A stretch of DNA of 64,000 nucleotides from Candidatus Flexifilum affinis (GTDB taxonomy: Bacteria; Chloroflexota; Anaerolineae; Aggregatilineales; Phototrophicaceae). The stretch spans positions 1 through 64,000 of the forward strand of contig JADJPJ010000087.1 of assembly GCA_016713325.1 (NCBI GenBank), in the 5' to 3' direction. The notes under the pieces were generated by a model. That model was not told the DNA's origin. It saw only the letters and a list, made by a program, of their open reading frames with translations, and did no database searches. The position numbers were made by a program, and so were the translations under genes. Shown here piece after piece: positions 1 through 8,932 of this stretch (positions are counted from its first letter, which is position 1; each line of letters starts with the position of its first letter).

Positions 1-3
1 TTC

Positions 4-35
4 AACGCCGCGCTGGAGTCTGCGCGGCGTTTATG
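4..35 (+). terminator. Terminator of the gene left of the window
   Basis: A 9-bp perfect stem pairs 5-13 with 23-31 around a 9-base loop, followed by a short T-containing tail. It sits just before the aminopeptidase ribosome binding site (GAGGAG near 40-45), so it most likely ends the preceding operon. The tail is short, so it could also be an intergenic hairpin. Confidence 0.5.
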
Positions 36-54
36 TAGAGAGGAGCAGTACTAA

Positions 55-1153
55 ATGGCCGACACGCGCATACAGCGATTGGCGGATATTCTGGTCAACT
101 ATTCGACGAAGGTGCAGCCGGGCGAATGGGTGGGCATTCTCGGCGATGTCGCGGCCCTGCCGCTTCTCCGTGAGGTGCATGACGCCGTCGTCAAAGCGGG
201 TGGCAACCCGTCCGTCATGTTCACCGACGAGTACATGACCCGTTCGTTTGCACGACATGCCAACGACGAGCAGGTGGCGTGGCTGGACCCGGCCCAGTCC
301 CAGTATTACGACAATGCCGACGTGTATCCGCTGCGGCGCGCTGCCCAACACCCGCGCCAGCACCAACGTCGACCCGGTGCGCCAGCAAAAATCGCTGCGG
401 CCCGCCGCCGCTGGCTGGATACGCGCATGCGCCGCGCCGCCGAGGGCAAGATGAAGTGGGTGGGGACGCTGTTTCCGACCGAAGGCAGCGCCCAGGAAGC
501 CAACATGAGCCTGGAAGAATACGAGACTTCGTCTTCGGCGCGACCTTGCCGACCAGGACGAGCCGGTGGCGGCCTGGCAGGCGATGGGCACGACGCAGCA
601 AAAGAAGATTGACTGGCTGAAGGGCAAGAAGCACGTCAAGCTTCAGGGGCCGAACATCGATCTGGAGCTGTCGATCGAGGACCGCGTCTTCATCAACGCC
701 TGCGGCGAGCGCAATATGCCCGACGGCGAGATCTTCACCGGCCCGGTGGAAGAGTCCGTTCAGGGCTGGTACCGCGCGACCTTCCCGTCGATCGTGCGGG
801 GCAATGTCATCGAAGATATCGAACTGCGTTTTGTCGACGGCAAAGTGGTCGAGGCCAAGGCCAAGAACAACGAGAAGTTCCTGTATTCCCGCCTCGATGC
901 CGACCCGCGCTCGCGCTACCTGGGTGAATTCGCCTTCGGCACGAACTTCGGCATCCAGAAGTTCACAGGCAGCATCCTGTTCGACGAGAAGATCGGCGGC
1001 ACGGTCCACGTGGCGCTGGGGTATCAGCTGCCGGACACGGGCAGCAAGAATGTCAGCACCATCCACTGGGACATGATCTGCGACATGCGAACGGACAGCA
1101 CCGTCCACGTCGATGGCGAATTGTTCTACAAAGACGGACAGTTCGTCGTCTAG
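55..1153 (+). CDS. M29-family metallo-aminopeptidase (several frameshifts)
   Basis: Cytosolic aminopeptidase of the thermophilic M29 family (AmpS/AmpT type), which releases N-terminal residues using two metal ions. The N-terminal part (55 to about 340) and the C-terminal part (about 560 to 1153) read well. The C-terminal part has the family's metal-site regions: ERNMPDGE, GEFAFGTN and a final stretch with STIHWDMI. Between about 335 and 560 the reading frame changes about four times: frame 1, frame 2 (ASTNVDP-like), frame 1 (TLFPTEGSAQEANMSLEEYE), frame 3 (FVFGAT), frame 2. Homology continues through every segment, so I treat this as poor sequence over one gene. A real pseudogene cannot be excluded. 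ATG 55 follows GAGGAG. Combined length is about 366 codons, a little short of the usual 370-410. Confidence 0.85.
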
Positions 1154-1178
1154 CCAGGATACACAACTGGGATCAAAA

Positions 1179-1192
1179 GGCCACGCGGCCCC
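1179..1192. repeat. Left copy of the terminator-derived direct repeat flanking the IS
   Basis: The 14 bases 1179-1192 reappear at 2584-2597, immediately outside the right end of the insertion sequence. Extended to 18 bases (1175-1192 against 2580-2597) the match is 16 of 18. The right copy forms a complete terminator hairpin, so this left copy looks like the duplicated target (or a partly duplicated hairpin) made at insertion. Confidence 0.6.
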
Positions 1193-2579
1193 TCATAGGC
1201 ATCAAGATAAGCAAAAAAGGGCAACCTCAGAGAGAATGATTGTGCCAACAACATTCAACCGAGGAAGCCCTTTTATGTGTACAAGCATACTTGAACTTGG
1301 AGAAATACTGCAGACGCTGCTGATCGAGGACGCTAACCGGATTGGGCGTGAGAGTGGATTTATTCAACGGCAGCGAAAGTTCAGCGGGTCAAGCTTTGCC
1401 CAAACGCTGCTGTTTGGCTGGCAAGCCAATCCGAAAGCGAGTTTGGAAGAGCTGTGCCAAAGCGCGAGTCAGGCAGGGGTGAACATCAGTCCGCAAGGAT
1501 TGCAGGAACGAGTGAACAGTCGAGGGGCAAACGAATTTCTCCATCGCCTGCTGCTACGCAGCCTGGAGTATGTGGTTGAAGGTGAAGCAAAGCCGTCGGC
1601 GTTGTTGAGGCGATTTACAGGGATTTATGTGCAAGACAGCAGTAAGGTGGAACTGCCCGCACAGTTCGCTGCGGTGTGGCAGGGAAACCAGGAGCAGCAA
1701 GCGACGCTGAAAGTGCAAACGGTTCTGGATTACCGAAGCGGCAAATTGGACTTTCGTTTAGCCTCCGGTCGTCAGCATGACTGTCCGTTACAAACAACCG
1801 ACTTGCCCGCAGGCAGTTTGCGTCTGGCGGATGTGGGGTATTTCAAGGTCGGCGTGTTCAAGACGCTCAATGCGCGCGGTGTCGCTTGGCTGAGCCGTCT
1901 GCCTGCACGGGTGGGCCTCTGGACGGGTGAAAAAGTGACCCATGTCCTGGATTGGCTCAACCGACACCCTGGCGACTGCCTTGACCACTGGGTGGAACTC
2001 ACCGCCCAGCGCTTCCCAGCCCGCCTCATTGCTATCCGCGTCCCCCCTCCTGTCGCTGAAGAGCGGCGCAAGCGCGTTCGTGAAGCAGCCAACAGTCGCA
2101 AACACAGTCAGTTGAAGCCGGAAACGCTCCGTCTGTGTGATTGGACACTGATTGTCACCAATCTTGATGCGGAGGCGCTTTCCGTTCACGATGCCTTACG
2201 CTTGCTGCGTTTACGCTGGCAGATTGAGTTGCTTTTCAAACTCTGGAAACAGCATCTCTCCCTCGATGAATGGCGCACCCAACAACCTTGTCACATCCTG
2301 AGCGAGGTTTATGCCAAATTGCTACTGGCTCTCGTGCAGCATTGGCTACTCATTCTCGGTTGCTGGGACGAAGACAATGCCAGTGTGGTCAAGGCAACTC
2401 TCTTCCTCAGAAAACATGCCTTTCATCTTCTCTCCGTTCTCCACGATTTCCTCCCCCTTGTCCGCGCTCTGTCCGTTATTCTCCCTCAACTTGCCCGGTG
2501 CAAAATCCAGAAACGAAAAGCGAGACCCGCCACTTTTCAGCTCTTGGGTCTCGCCGATTCCCTATCTTGATGCCTATGA
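1193..2579 (+). mobile_element. IS4-type insertion sequence with 17-bp perfect inverted repeats
   Basis: The ends are a 17-bp perfect inverted repeat: TCATAGGCATCAAGATA at 1193-1209 and its reverse complement at 2563-2579. The element is about 1387 bp and carries one transposase gene whose stop codon lies inside the right inverted repeat. Direct repeats derived from a terminator hairpin flank it. Base composition is less GC-rich than the neighbouring aminopeptidase and uvrB. It lies between the convergent 3' ends of these two genes and disrupts neither. Confidence 0.85.
1275..2570 (+). CDS. IS4-family DDE transposase
   Basis: Catalyses movement of the insertion sequence. About 431 residues from ATG 1275, which follows GAGGAAG at 1261-1267 at good spacing. 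An in-frame ATG at 1236 is possible but has no such site. DDE residues can be placed: an Asp in YVQDSSKVE, an Asp in LADVGYF, and the Glu of LRWQIELLFKLWKQH, which matches the Y/R-E-K signature of IS4-type enzymes. The open frame is intact, so the element may still be active. The final codons overlap the right inverted repeat. Family assignment rests on motifs, and the subgroup is not determined. Confidence 0.85.
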   Translation: MCTSILELGEILQTLLIEDANRIGRESGFIQRQRKFSGSSFAQTLLFGWQANPKASLEELCQSASQAGVNISPQGLQERVNSRGANEFLHRLLLRSLEYVVEGEAKPSALLRRFTGIYVQDSSKVELPAQFAAVWQGNQEQQATLKVQTVLDYRSGKLDFRLASGRQHDCPLQTTDLPAGSLRLADVGYFKVGVFKTLNARGVAWLSRLPARVGLWTGEKVTHVLDWLNRHPGDCLDHWVELTAQRFPARLIAIRVPPPVAEERRKRVREAANSRKHSQLKPETLRLCDWTLIVTNLDAEALSVHDALRLLRLRWQIELLFKLWKQHLSLDEWRTQQPCHILSEVYAKLLLALVQHWLLILGCWDEDNASVVKATLFLRKHAFHLLSVLHDFLPLVRALSVILPQLARCKIQKRKARPATFQLLGLADSLS

Positions 2580-2602
2580 AAGGGGCCACGCGGCCCCTTT
2601 TT
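2579..2602. terminator. Bidirectional terminator between the IS and uvrB
   Basis: The 9-bp stem AAAGGGGCC / GGCCCCTTT closes an ACGC loop and is followed by five T. It has A on the left and T on the right, so it can work in both directions. It serves the convergent transposase/aminopeptidase side and uvrB (stop at 2612). Before insertion it was probably the shared terminator of the aminopeptidase and uvrB genes. Confidence 0.8.
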
Positions 2603-2611
2603 GATTCGCTG

Positions 2612-4632
2612 TTATCCGCTGATCAGCAGATCTTCCGGTTCTTTCTCAATCAACACCTGCTTCAGCTCGATCATCTGATCGCGCAGCAGGGCCGCCTTCT
2701 CAAATTCTAGCGCCTTGGCCGCGTTCTTCATTTCCTGCTCCAGCGCCTTGATCATGCGGGTGCAGCTCGTCCCTTGGGCAGTGCTGCCAGCGACATGGGA
2801 CCGTTGATCGTGTCCCGCACCTCCGGCTCGACGGCTCCACGAATGCGGTCCGTCAGGTCGCGCACCTGCTTGACGATGCTGGTCGGCGTGATGCCGTGCG
2901 CCTCGTTATGGGCCTGCTGGATGGAGCGGCGGCGCTCCGTCTCCTGGAGGGCGCGCTTCATCGAATCGGTCATGTGGTCGGCGTAGAGGATGACCTTACC
3001 CTCAATGTGGCGGGCCGCACGGCCAATCGTCTGGATCAATGCCTGCTCGGAACGCAGGAAACCTTCTTTATCCGCATCCAGGATAACCACCAGCGACACT
3101 TCTGGAAGGTCGATGCCCTCGCGCAGCAGGTTGATGCCTACGATGACGTCGTACACGCCCAGACGCAGGTCGCGCAGGATTTCGACGCGCTCCAGCGTCT
3201 GCACTTCGGCGTGCAGGTAGTTAGCCTTGATGCCCATCTCGTTGATGTAGCCGGCCAGCTCTTCGGCCATGCGCTGGGTGAACGTCGTCACCAGAGCGCG
3301 CTGGCCAACCTTGACCCGGGCCGCGATCTCCTGGAGCATGTCGTCGATTTGCCCCTTGGTCGGGCGGACATACACTTCCGGATCGACCACACCGGTCGGG
3401 CGAATGATCTGTTCGGCAATGCCGTCGGCAACCCGGCGCTCATAAGGCCCTGGCGTTGCCGTGGTATAGATGACGGTGCTGGTGCGCTGCTCGAATTCCT
3501 CGAACTTCAATGGACGGTTATCGAGCGCGCTCGGCAGGCGGAAGCCGTAATCGATCAGCGTTTCCTTGCGCGAACGATCGCCGTTGTACATGCCATGGAG
3601 CTGCGGCACGGTCATGTGGCTCTCGTCGATGACCATCAGGTAGTCTTTGGGGAAGTAGTCGAGCAGCGTCCACGGTGGGGTGCCTGGTGCGCGCTGGTCG
3701 AGGTGGCGCGAGTAATTCTCGATGCCGGAGGTAAAGCCCATCTCCCGCAGCATTTCGACGTCGTAGTTGACGCGCTGCTCCAGTCGCTGCGCTTCGACCA
3801 GCTTGCCCTGGCTCTTGAACCAGCGAATTTGTTCCTCAAGCTCGGTCTCGATGTCGTGGATGGCCTGCTTCAGCTTCTCATCGTCGGCGATGAACTGCGC
3901 CGACGGGAAGAAGACGACCACCTCGTGATTGACGAGGAGTTCTCCGGTCAGCGGGTCGAACTCGACGATGCGTTCGATCTCGTCTCCGAACAGTGTCACG
4001 CGGTAGGCTGTCTGCGTGTACGACGGATAGATTTCGAGCACGTCGCCGCGAGCTCGGAAGGTGCCCGGCCCCAGGTCCATGTCGTTGCGCGTGTACTGAA
4101 GCTGGACCAGACGGCGCAGGATCGACTCTCGGCGGACCTCATCACCCTTGCGGACTTCGAGGATGGTCTTGCCCCAGGTGACCGGGTCGCCCGTGCCGTA
4201 GATGCACGACACAGAGGCCACAATGATCACGTCGCGCCGCGAGAGCAGAGCCGCCTTGGCGGCGATACGCAACCGCTCGATCTGGGTGTTGATGTCGGTC
4301 TGTTTCTCAATGTACAGATCGTAGCGCGGGACATACGATTCCGGCTGGTAGTAGTCGTAGTAGCTGACGTAGTATTCGACGGCGTTACGGGGGAAGAACT
4401 CTTTGAATTCGGCATAGAGCTGGGCGGCCAGAGTCTTGTTGTGCGCCAGCACCAGCGCCGGCCGCTGCAAGCGCTCAATGCAGTGCCCGATGGTAAAGGT
4501 CTTGCCGGTTCCCGTGGCGCCGAGCAGGATCTGCTTGTGCTTGCCGGACACGACCCCTTCGACAAGGGTGTCAATGGCTGTGGGTTGGTCACCGGTGGGC
4601 TTGAAATCTGAGACCAGTTCAAACTGGGGCAT
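2612..4632 (-). CDS. uvrB: UvrABC system subunit B (one frameshift near the C-terminus)
   Basis: DNA damage-recognition helicase of nucleotide excision repair, partner of UvrA and UvrC. Visible from the N-terminus: Walker A GATGTGKT, the beta-hairpin region [16 protein letters not shown], and the helicase end [15 protein letters not shown] and QTIGRAARH. The straight reading frame stops at 2752, but the following bases (2612 to about 2760) encode a perfect UVR domain ([19 protein letters not shown]) ending EDLLISG in another frame. A net one-base shift near 2755-2775 therefore separates the two parts, and full length is about 673 residues as expected. ATG 4632 begins [12 protein letters not shown], typical for the family. 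Regulation: an SOS-box-like palindrome overlaps the promoter. Confidence 0.95.
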
Positions 4633-4656
4633 CGGTCGATCGTCCTCTCCAAGAGG

Positions 4657-4679
4657 CGAACTAGCGTTCTATCATTATA
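4657..4679 (-). promoter_or_regulatory. uvrB promoter -10 with an SOS (LexA) box-like operator
   Basis: On the minus strand a perfect TATAAT lies at 4679-4674. Five bases downstream is the palindrome GAAC-N4-GTTC (4669-4658, read in context as CGAACTAGCGTTCT on the plus strand). This is the half-site pattern of the Bacillus-type SOS box and would cover the transcription start, 26 bases upstream of the uvrB ATG. No good -35 was seen. LexA binding is inferred from sequence only. Confidence 0.65.
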
Positions 4680-4783
4680 GCACAAACCGACGTCTATTCC
4701 TGGCTCATCTGGGAGATAGTGGGCGTATACTGAAAGATGAATAGACGTTTTTTTCGACAGGATTTGAGAGAGCGAGCGCCCTT

Positions 4784-5678
4784 ATGTCTCATACACAGTT
4801 AGCGACCGTGACGCGCGGGCTGCGTCGTGATACTCCGCCTATGCGGCTGTTCGAGAAGGCGAAGAAACTCGGCGTCTGGAACCCGAGCGATCTGGATTTC
4901 ACGCGCGACCGCGCCGATTGGCTCAGCCTTACGGAACGTGAGCATGACGTCATCCTCCGGCTCACGTCGATGTTCCAGGCCGGAGAGGAGGCAGTCACGC
5001 TCGACCTGCTGCCGCTGATCACGGTGGTCGCGCAGGAGGGGCGTATAGAGGAAGAACTCTATCTGACGACGTTCCTCTGGGAGGAAGCCAAGCACACCGA
5101 CTTCTTCCGGCGCTTCCTCGACGAAGTGGCCATGGTCCCCGGCGACCTCAGCCACTATGCGACTGACAACTATCGCGCCGTGGTCTACGAAGCACTCCCG
5201 TCAGCGCTGAACAGGCTCTCGACCGATGCTTCGGCTGAAGCGCAGATCATTGCCTCCGTCACCTACAACATGATTGTCGAGGGCGTCCTGGCCGAGACCG
5301 GCTATCATGCTTACAAATCGATGCTGGAGCGCAACGGCCTCATGCCGGCCACGCTTCAGGGGATCACACTTCTCAAGCAGGATGAGTCGCGGCACATCGC
5401 CTATGGTATCTATCTGATTTCGCGCCTGATTGCCGAACACCCGGATCTGTGGCAGGTGGCCGAGGCACACATGAACGGCTTGCTCGTGCCGGCGGTCGGC
5501 GTCGTCAACGACGTCTTTGCGCTCTATGACCCGGTGCCTTTCGGCTTGCAGATTGACGAGTTCACGGCCTATGCAGTCATGCAGTTCCAGAAGCGTTTTG
5601 CGCGCCTGTCGGCTGCCCGTGGCGCTGGCGGAGATCAACGCGCTGACTCAGAGCGCCATCGATCGCGACGATTCATAA
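4784..5678 (+). CDS. R2-like ligand-binding oxidase (R2lox)
   Basis: Ferritin-like Mn/Fe oxidase related to ribonucleotide reductase R2. In known R2lox proteins the dimetal site sits beside a bound fatty acid and makes a Val-Tyr crosslink; the substrate is unknown. Metal-ligand motifs appear in order: FQAGEEAVTLDLL (first Glu), WEEAKHTDFF (Glu, His), MIVEGVLAETGYH (Glu) and DESRHIAYG (Glu, His). The straight frame runs on to 5710 with an unlikely tail. A one-base shift near 5625 gives the sensible ending ALAEINALTQSAIDRDDS, with a stop at 5676-5678. That end also leaves the tRNA promoter at 5707 free. Preceded by GAGAG about 10 bases before ATG 4784. Confidence 0.88.
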
Positions 5679-5706
5679 TGATCTTAACAGTCGGCCGGAT
5701 TGCCCG

Positions 5707-5735
5707 TTGACACGTGCTCCCTCGCATGATAACCT
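5707..5735 (+). promoter_or_regulatory. Promoter of the tRNA pair
   Basis: TTGACA at 5707-5712, a 17-base spacer, then TAACCT at 5730-5735. This puts the start of transcription a few bases before the first tRNA (5747). The -35 is a perfect match to the sigma-70 consensus; the -10 keeps the T-A-...-T positions. Confidence 0.65.
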
Positions 5736-5746
5736 TCTCCTTACGT

Positions 5747-5818
5747 TGCGGGGTAGAGCAGTGGCAGCTCGTCGGGCTCATAACCCGGAGGTCGCAGGTT
5801 CGAATCCTGCCCCCGCTA
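5747..5818 (+). tRNA. tRNA-fMet (CAU), initiator
   Basis: Cloverleaf with anticodon loop CTCATAA. Initiator features are visible: three consecutive G:C pairs in the anticodon stem (GGG/CCC) and no Watson-Crick pair at the first acceptor position (T1 against T72). The T arm is GCAGG-TTCGAAT-CCTGC. The 3' CCA is not encoded (A73 is followed by CT), so it must be added after transcription. Confidence 0.92.
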
Positions 5819-5827
5819 CTTGAACAT

Positions 5828-5901
5828 GGTGATGTAGCTCAGCTGGTTAGAGCGATGCACTCATAATGCATAGGTCGCTGGTTCAAGTCCAGCCATCACC
5901 A
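5828..5901 (+). tRNA. tRNA with CAU anticodon (elongator Met, or Ile after lysidine modification)
   Basis: Acceptor stem GGTGATG/CATCACC, anticodon stem ATGCA/TGCAT around CTCATAA, T arm GCTGG-TTCAAGT-CCAGC. The anticodon is CAU. Sequence alone does not let me decide between elongator Met and the tRNA-Ile type read after TilS modification. No CCA is encoded. It lies 9 bases after tRNA-fMet and shares its promoter. Confidence 0.9.
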
Positions 5902-5902
5902 C

Positions 5903-5936
5903 AAAGAACCCTCCGAGCGAGGGTTCTTTGCTTTTA
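5903..5936. terminator. Bidirectional terminator after the tRNAs
   Basis: An 11-bp perfect stem pairs AAAGAACCCTC (5903-5913) with GAGGGTTCTTT (5919-5929) around a 5-base loop, followed by GCTTTT. It separates the tRNA operon from the convergent DUF456 operon, whose last gene stops at 5946. Confidence 0.85.
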
Positions 5937-5945
5937 GGGAAGATG

Positions 5946-6443
5946 CTACATCACGACGCTGGCGAAGAAGACCCCGATGATCGCCAGATTCAGCGCCGCC
6001 TCGATGAACAGCCCCTTGAAGAAGGTATCTAGCGCGAAGACCCCAGCCTGCATGGCGGAGCCACGGTCGCGGGCGCGCAGCACCTCGAGCACAATCGCCC
6101 CGCCGACCGCGCCGATCAGCGTGCCGAGGATTGGAACGGGGATCAGGAATGATCCGGCCAGGCCACCCACGATGGTGCCGATCACGCTGCTGCACGACAT
6201 CTCACCGCCGTTCATCCCCAGCAGGGGCAGCCAGAAGCCGCTGGTGGAGGCCAGCAGCATCAGCATCGTGATCAGGATCATCGAGACCCAGGTAACTTCG
6301 TTGAAGTTGGTCAGGATCGCGTAGAGCAGGCTGAGCGCCCACAGAATGGCGGGACCCGGGATGAACGGGATTAACGCCACGAAGAACGTGATGACCATCG
6401 CCACCAGAGTGACGACGGTCAGCGCAGATTGTGCAAATTCCAC
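5946..6443 (-). CDS. DUF456-family membrane protein
   Basis: A 165-residue integral membrane protein with about four to five hydrophobic segments. The conserved N-terminal signature FIPGPAILWALSLLYA and the later glycine-rich stretch IGAVGGAIVLEVL are typical of DUF456. No enzyme motif is seen. It is the last gene of the minus-strand operon that starts with psuG: its ATG is 11 bases after the MurF-like stop. The family's function is not established. Confidence 0.8.
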   Translation of the reverse strand: MEFAQSALTVVTLVAMVITFFVALIPFIPGPAILWALSLLYAILTNFNEVTWVSMILITMLMLLASTSGFWLPLLGMNGGEMSCSSVIGTIVGGLAGSFLIPVPILGTLIGAVGGAIVLEVLRARDRGSAMQAGVFALDTFFKGLFIEAALNLAIIGVFFASVVM

Positions 6444-6454
6444 GGTCTAACGCC

Positions 6455-8095
6455 TCAAGTCGAATACGTATCGGGCAGATCGTTTAGAAATAATACGGTA
6501 TCGCCCCGACTCAAGTTGCGCTTGTACCACTCCACTGCCTCGGCCAGTGTGTTCACGACCAGCAGTCGCTCCGCCGGGAAGCCTGCCGCCAGCAGCCCCG
6601 CCTTGATCGGCGCGGTTCGCGTTTCTCCCACCAGAATCACGTCTGTGGCGTGCGCCGCAGCCAGTGCGCCCGGCCGACGGTTCTCCTCTTCCATTCGTTC
6701 GCCGAGCTCAACCATTCCCGGCGTGATCAGCAGTCGTTGGCCCGTCTGGTGCAGCGACAGCACCCGCAGCGCATAAACTATGCCAACCGGGTTGGCGCTG
6801 TAGGCATCGTTGATGATGGTGATTCCTTCGGCGGTCGTGGAGCGGACCAACCGGCTTTCGGCCGGTTTGAGCGACCGTGCGCGGAAAGCCACGTCGCGCA
6901 GCGGCATCCCCTCGTGAACGGCAACGGCCGTCGCCAGCAGAATGTTTGTCACGTTGTGCTCACCCAGCAGCGGCGTGCTGAACTCTTCGCGCGCGCCCGA
7001 TTGTGTATCGGTAACGGTGAAACGCAGCCCGTCCAATGTCTCGGTGATGGTCGAGGCGACGAAGCGCGGTGTCGCATCCTTGACCGCCGCCGGATCGACC
7101 GTTTTGCTCACCGTCAGCCGGGTTTGCGGATAGCCGCGCGCTACCATGTCGCGAATGTACGGATTGTCCCAGTTGAAGACGCCGACCCCGTCCGGCGGCA
7201 GCGCCTTAATCAGCTCGTACTTGGCCGTAGTGATGTTTTCCAGGCTGCCGAAGCGCTCCAGGTGCTGCGGGCCCACCTCGACGAGGATGCCGATGCGAGG
7301 ATGTGTGAGGTCGCAGATCTCCTGAATCTCACCGCGCACGTACGCGCCCATCTCGGCGATGAAATACTCGATGCTGTTGTCGTTGGCCAGATCGTTGTTG
7401 ATGGCGATGCACACGCCCATCAGCGTGTTGTAGCTCTTGGGGGTGGGGTAGGCGCGAAAACGTCCGTTGAGCAGGTGCGCCAGCGTGACCTTGGTGGTCG
7501 TTTTGCCGTAGCTGCCCGTGATGCCGATGACGGTCGGATTGACCTCGTTCAGTGCCTTGCGCGCCCTCTGCACGAAGCGCCGCCGCATGGCCGCTTCCAC
7601 CGGCGCGAGCAGGAGGTTGGCCAGCACGAGGAGCAGCGGCGCGGCGACAAAGCCGGTGAAACCCAGCGCAGCCAGGATCAGCGGACGGAAGCGATCGGGC
7701 AGCCCGGCCGCGACCGTCAGCGACGCGATGCCCATCACGGCGACCAGGACAAAAGTTACGGCCAGCAGGCGTCTGGCGCGGGAGGTGGCGCGGAAAGCCT
7801 TCTTGATCTCGGCGGCGCGTGGCGGTGCGACGGCTGCCGCAGCCGCGGCGATGAGTATCAGCGAGGGCAGGGCGCTGCCTGGTGACTCGCCCAGCGCGAA
7901 AGCCAGCACCGAGCCGATCAGCCAGGCCAGCGACGGGCGACGCGGCAGCCAGCGCTCCCGCTGCGCGATCATCCAGCGCAGGTAGCGCCGGTTCATATAC
8001 TCTTCAATCTGGAAGAAACGGGCCTGCCGGTAGGCGTTGGCGGCGGCGCCGCCGAACCAGACCAGCGTGAGAAGGGTCAACAACAGTTCAAGCAT
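6455..8095 (-). CDS. murF: Membrane-anchored MurF-like Mur ligase
   Basis: ATP-dependent amide ligase of the Mur family, best matching MurF, which adds D-Ala-D-Ala to the UDP-MurNAc-tripeptide. Residues 1 to about 175 hold five or so hydrophobic segments, which ordinary MurF lacks. The ligase core then begins with the P-loop GITGSYGKTTTK, followed by AEMGAYVRGEI, a catalytic-site region VEVGPQHLERFG, and the MurF-like INDAYSANPVG and GMVELGER. At 546 residues it is longer than usual because of the membrane part. The substrate could differ from cytosolic MurF. It follows the hydrolase by 30 bases and precedes DUF456 by 11. Confidence 0.78.
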   Translation of the reverse strand: MLELLLTLLTLVWFGGAAANAYRQARFFQIEEYMNRRYLRWMIAQRERWLPRRPSLAWLIGSVLAFALGESPGSALPSLILIAAAAAAVAPPRAAEIKKAFRATSRARRLLAVTFVLVAVMGIASLTVAAGLPDRFRPLILAALGFTGFVAAPLLLVLANLLLAPVEAAMRRRFVQRARKALNEVNPTVIGITGSYGKTTTKVTLAHLLNGRFRAYPTPKSYNTLMGVCIAINNDLANDNSIEYFIAEMGAYVRGEIQEICDLTHPRIGILVEVGPQHLERFGSLENITTAKYELIKALPPDGVGVFNWDNPYIRDMVARGYPQTRLTVSKTVDPAAVKDATPRFVASTITETLDGLRFTVTDTQSGAREEFSTPLLGEHNVTNILLATAVAVHEGMPLRDVAFRARSLKPAESRLVRSTTAEGITIINDAYSANPVGIVYALRVLSLHQTGQRLLITPGMVELGERMEEENRRPGALAAAHATDVILVGETRTAPIKAGLLAAGFPAERLLVVNTLAEAVEWYKRNLSRGDTVLFLNDLPDTYST

Positions 8096-8125
8096 AGAGT
8101 GGCTCGTGGCATGGATCGCAAAGGA

Positions 8126-8932
8126 TCAGTGTCGCAGAAAGTAATCAAGCGTGCGCGCGATCTCAACCTGATGGCGGAGATAGGCGTAATGGTCGCCCTT
8201 CTCGTAGATGATCAGCCCGGCGTCGGGGATCAGCTTCTCCAGCATTTTTCCCTGCCAGAGCGGCGTTTCCTGGTCGAGCGCGCCCCAGAAGAGCAGGGTC
8301 GGGTGGCGCACCTGCGCGGCGACGGTGCTCAGATCTTCGTTCACGACCTTGAGAAAGGTCTCACGCATAACGCCCGACGCCGCTTGATAGTCGGCAGATC
8401 CGTACCGTGTGCCATACCAGGCGCTGAGCCGATCCGCCAGCGCGGACGCGCCGACAGTCTTGAGCACCGACCGAGCGGTCTTGTACGACGACAGCCTCAG
8501 ACTCGAAGAAAGCGACTTCTTCGAAGGAATTCCGGCCGCGCCGGTCAGGGCGATCTTGTCGATGCGATCCGGCGAGCGAGAGGCCATCACCATGGCGACT
8601 CGTGCCCCGAAAGAGTGGGCGAAGAGGTGAACGCGCGGCATCTCCAGCGCATCGCAAACGTCGAGCGTCCACTGCGCATAGTCATGCACCGTCCATGCCG
8701 TCGGTGGGGCAGGGGTTGAACCAAAGCCAGGAAAATCGGGGGCGATACAGCGATAACCGAGCGCCGCGAGACGCTTCGCAGGCGCCTTCATCAGTTCAGA
8801 GTGCACACCCCAGCCATGGAGCAGCAGAATCGGCGTCGGATGCGAATCCACGCCTGGAGCCTGCTCAACGGCAAGATATCCGGCGTGGCGATTCTGAACG
8901 CGCAGCGTTGTCAGACCGGTCGGCTGGCTCAT
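8126..8932 (-). CDS. Alpha/beta hydrolase
   Basis: A 268-residue alpha/beta-hydrolase-fold protein. The oxyanion region is ILLLHGWG, the nucleophile elbow is FAHSFGARV (Ser in A-H-S-F-G), an acid candidate lies in WGALDQETPL, and the catalytic His is in GDHYAYLR. The start at 8932 overlaps the MurA-like stop as ATGA; longer upstream reading is in the shadow of that gene. The substrate is unknown. Its place in a cell-wall-like operon suggests a role with the Mur-like enzymes, which is inference. Confidence 0.82.
   Translation of the reverse strand: MSQPTGLTTLRVQNRHAGYLAVEQAPGVDSHPTPILLLHGWGVHSELMKAPAKRLAALGYRCIAPDFPGFGSTPAPPTAWTVHDYAQWTLDVCDALEMPRVHLFAHSFGARVAMVMASRSPDRIDKIALTGAAGIPSKKSLSSSLRLSSYKTARSVLKTVGASALADRLSAWYGTRYGSADYQAASGVMRETFLKVVNEDLSTVAAQVRHPTLLFWGALDQETPLWQGKMLEKLIPDAGLIIYEKGDHYAYLRHQVEIARTLDYFLRH

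Noticed and set aside
221..1108. Long minus-strand open frame opposite the aminopeptidase, and similar ones opposite uvrB, murF-like, ileS, argJ and carB
   Set aside because: They mirror high-GC coding sequence on the other strand, have no recognisable domains, and the real genes have clear family motifs.
5678..5710. Extension of R2lox to a stop at 5710
   Set aside because: The tail has no family resemblance and would cover the tRNA -35 box; a one-base shift near 5625 gives a typical C-terminus ending at 5678.
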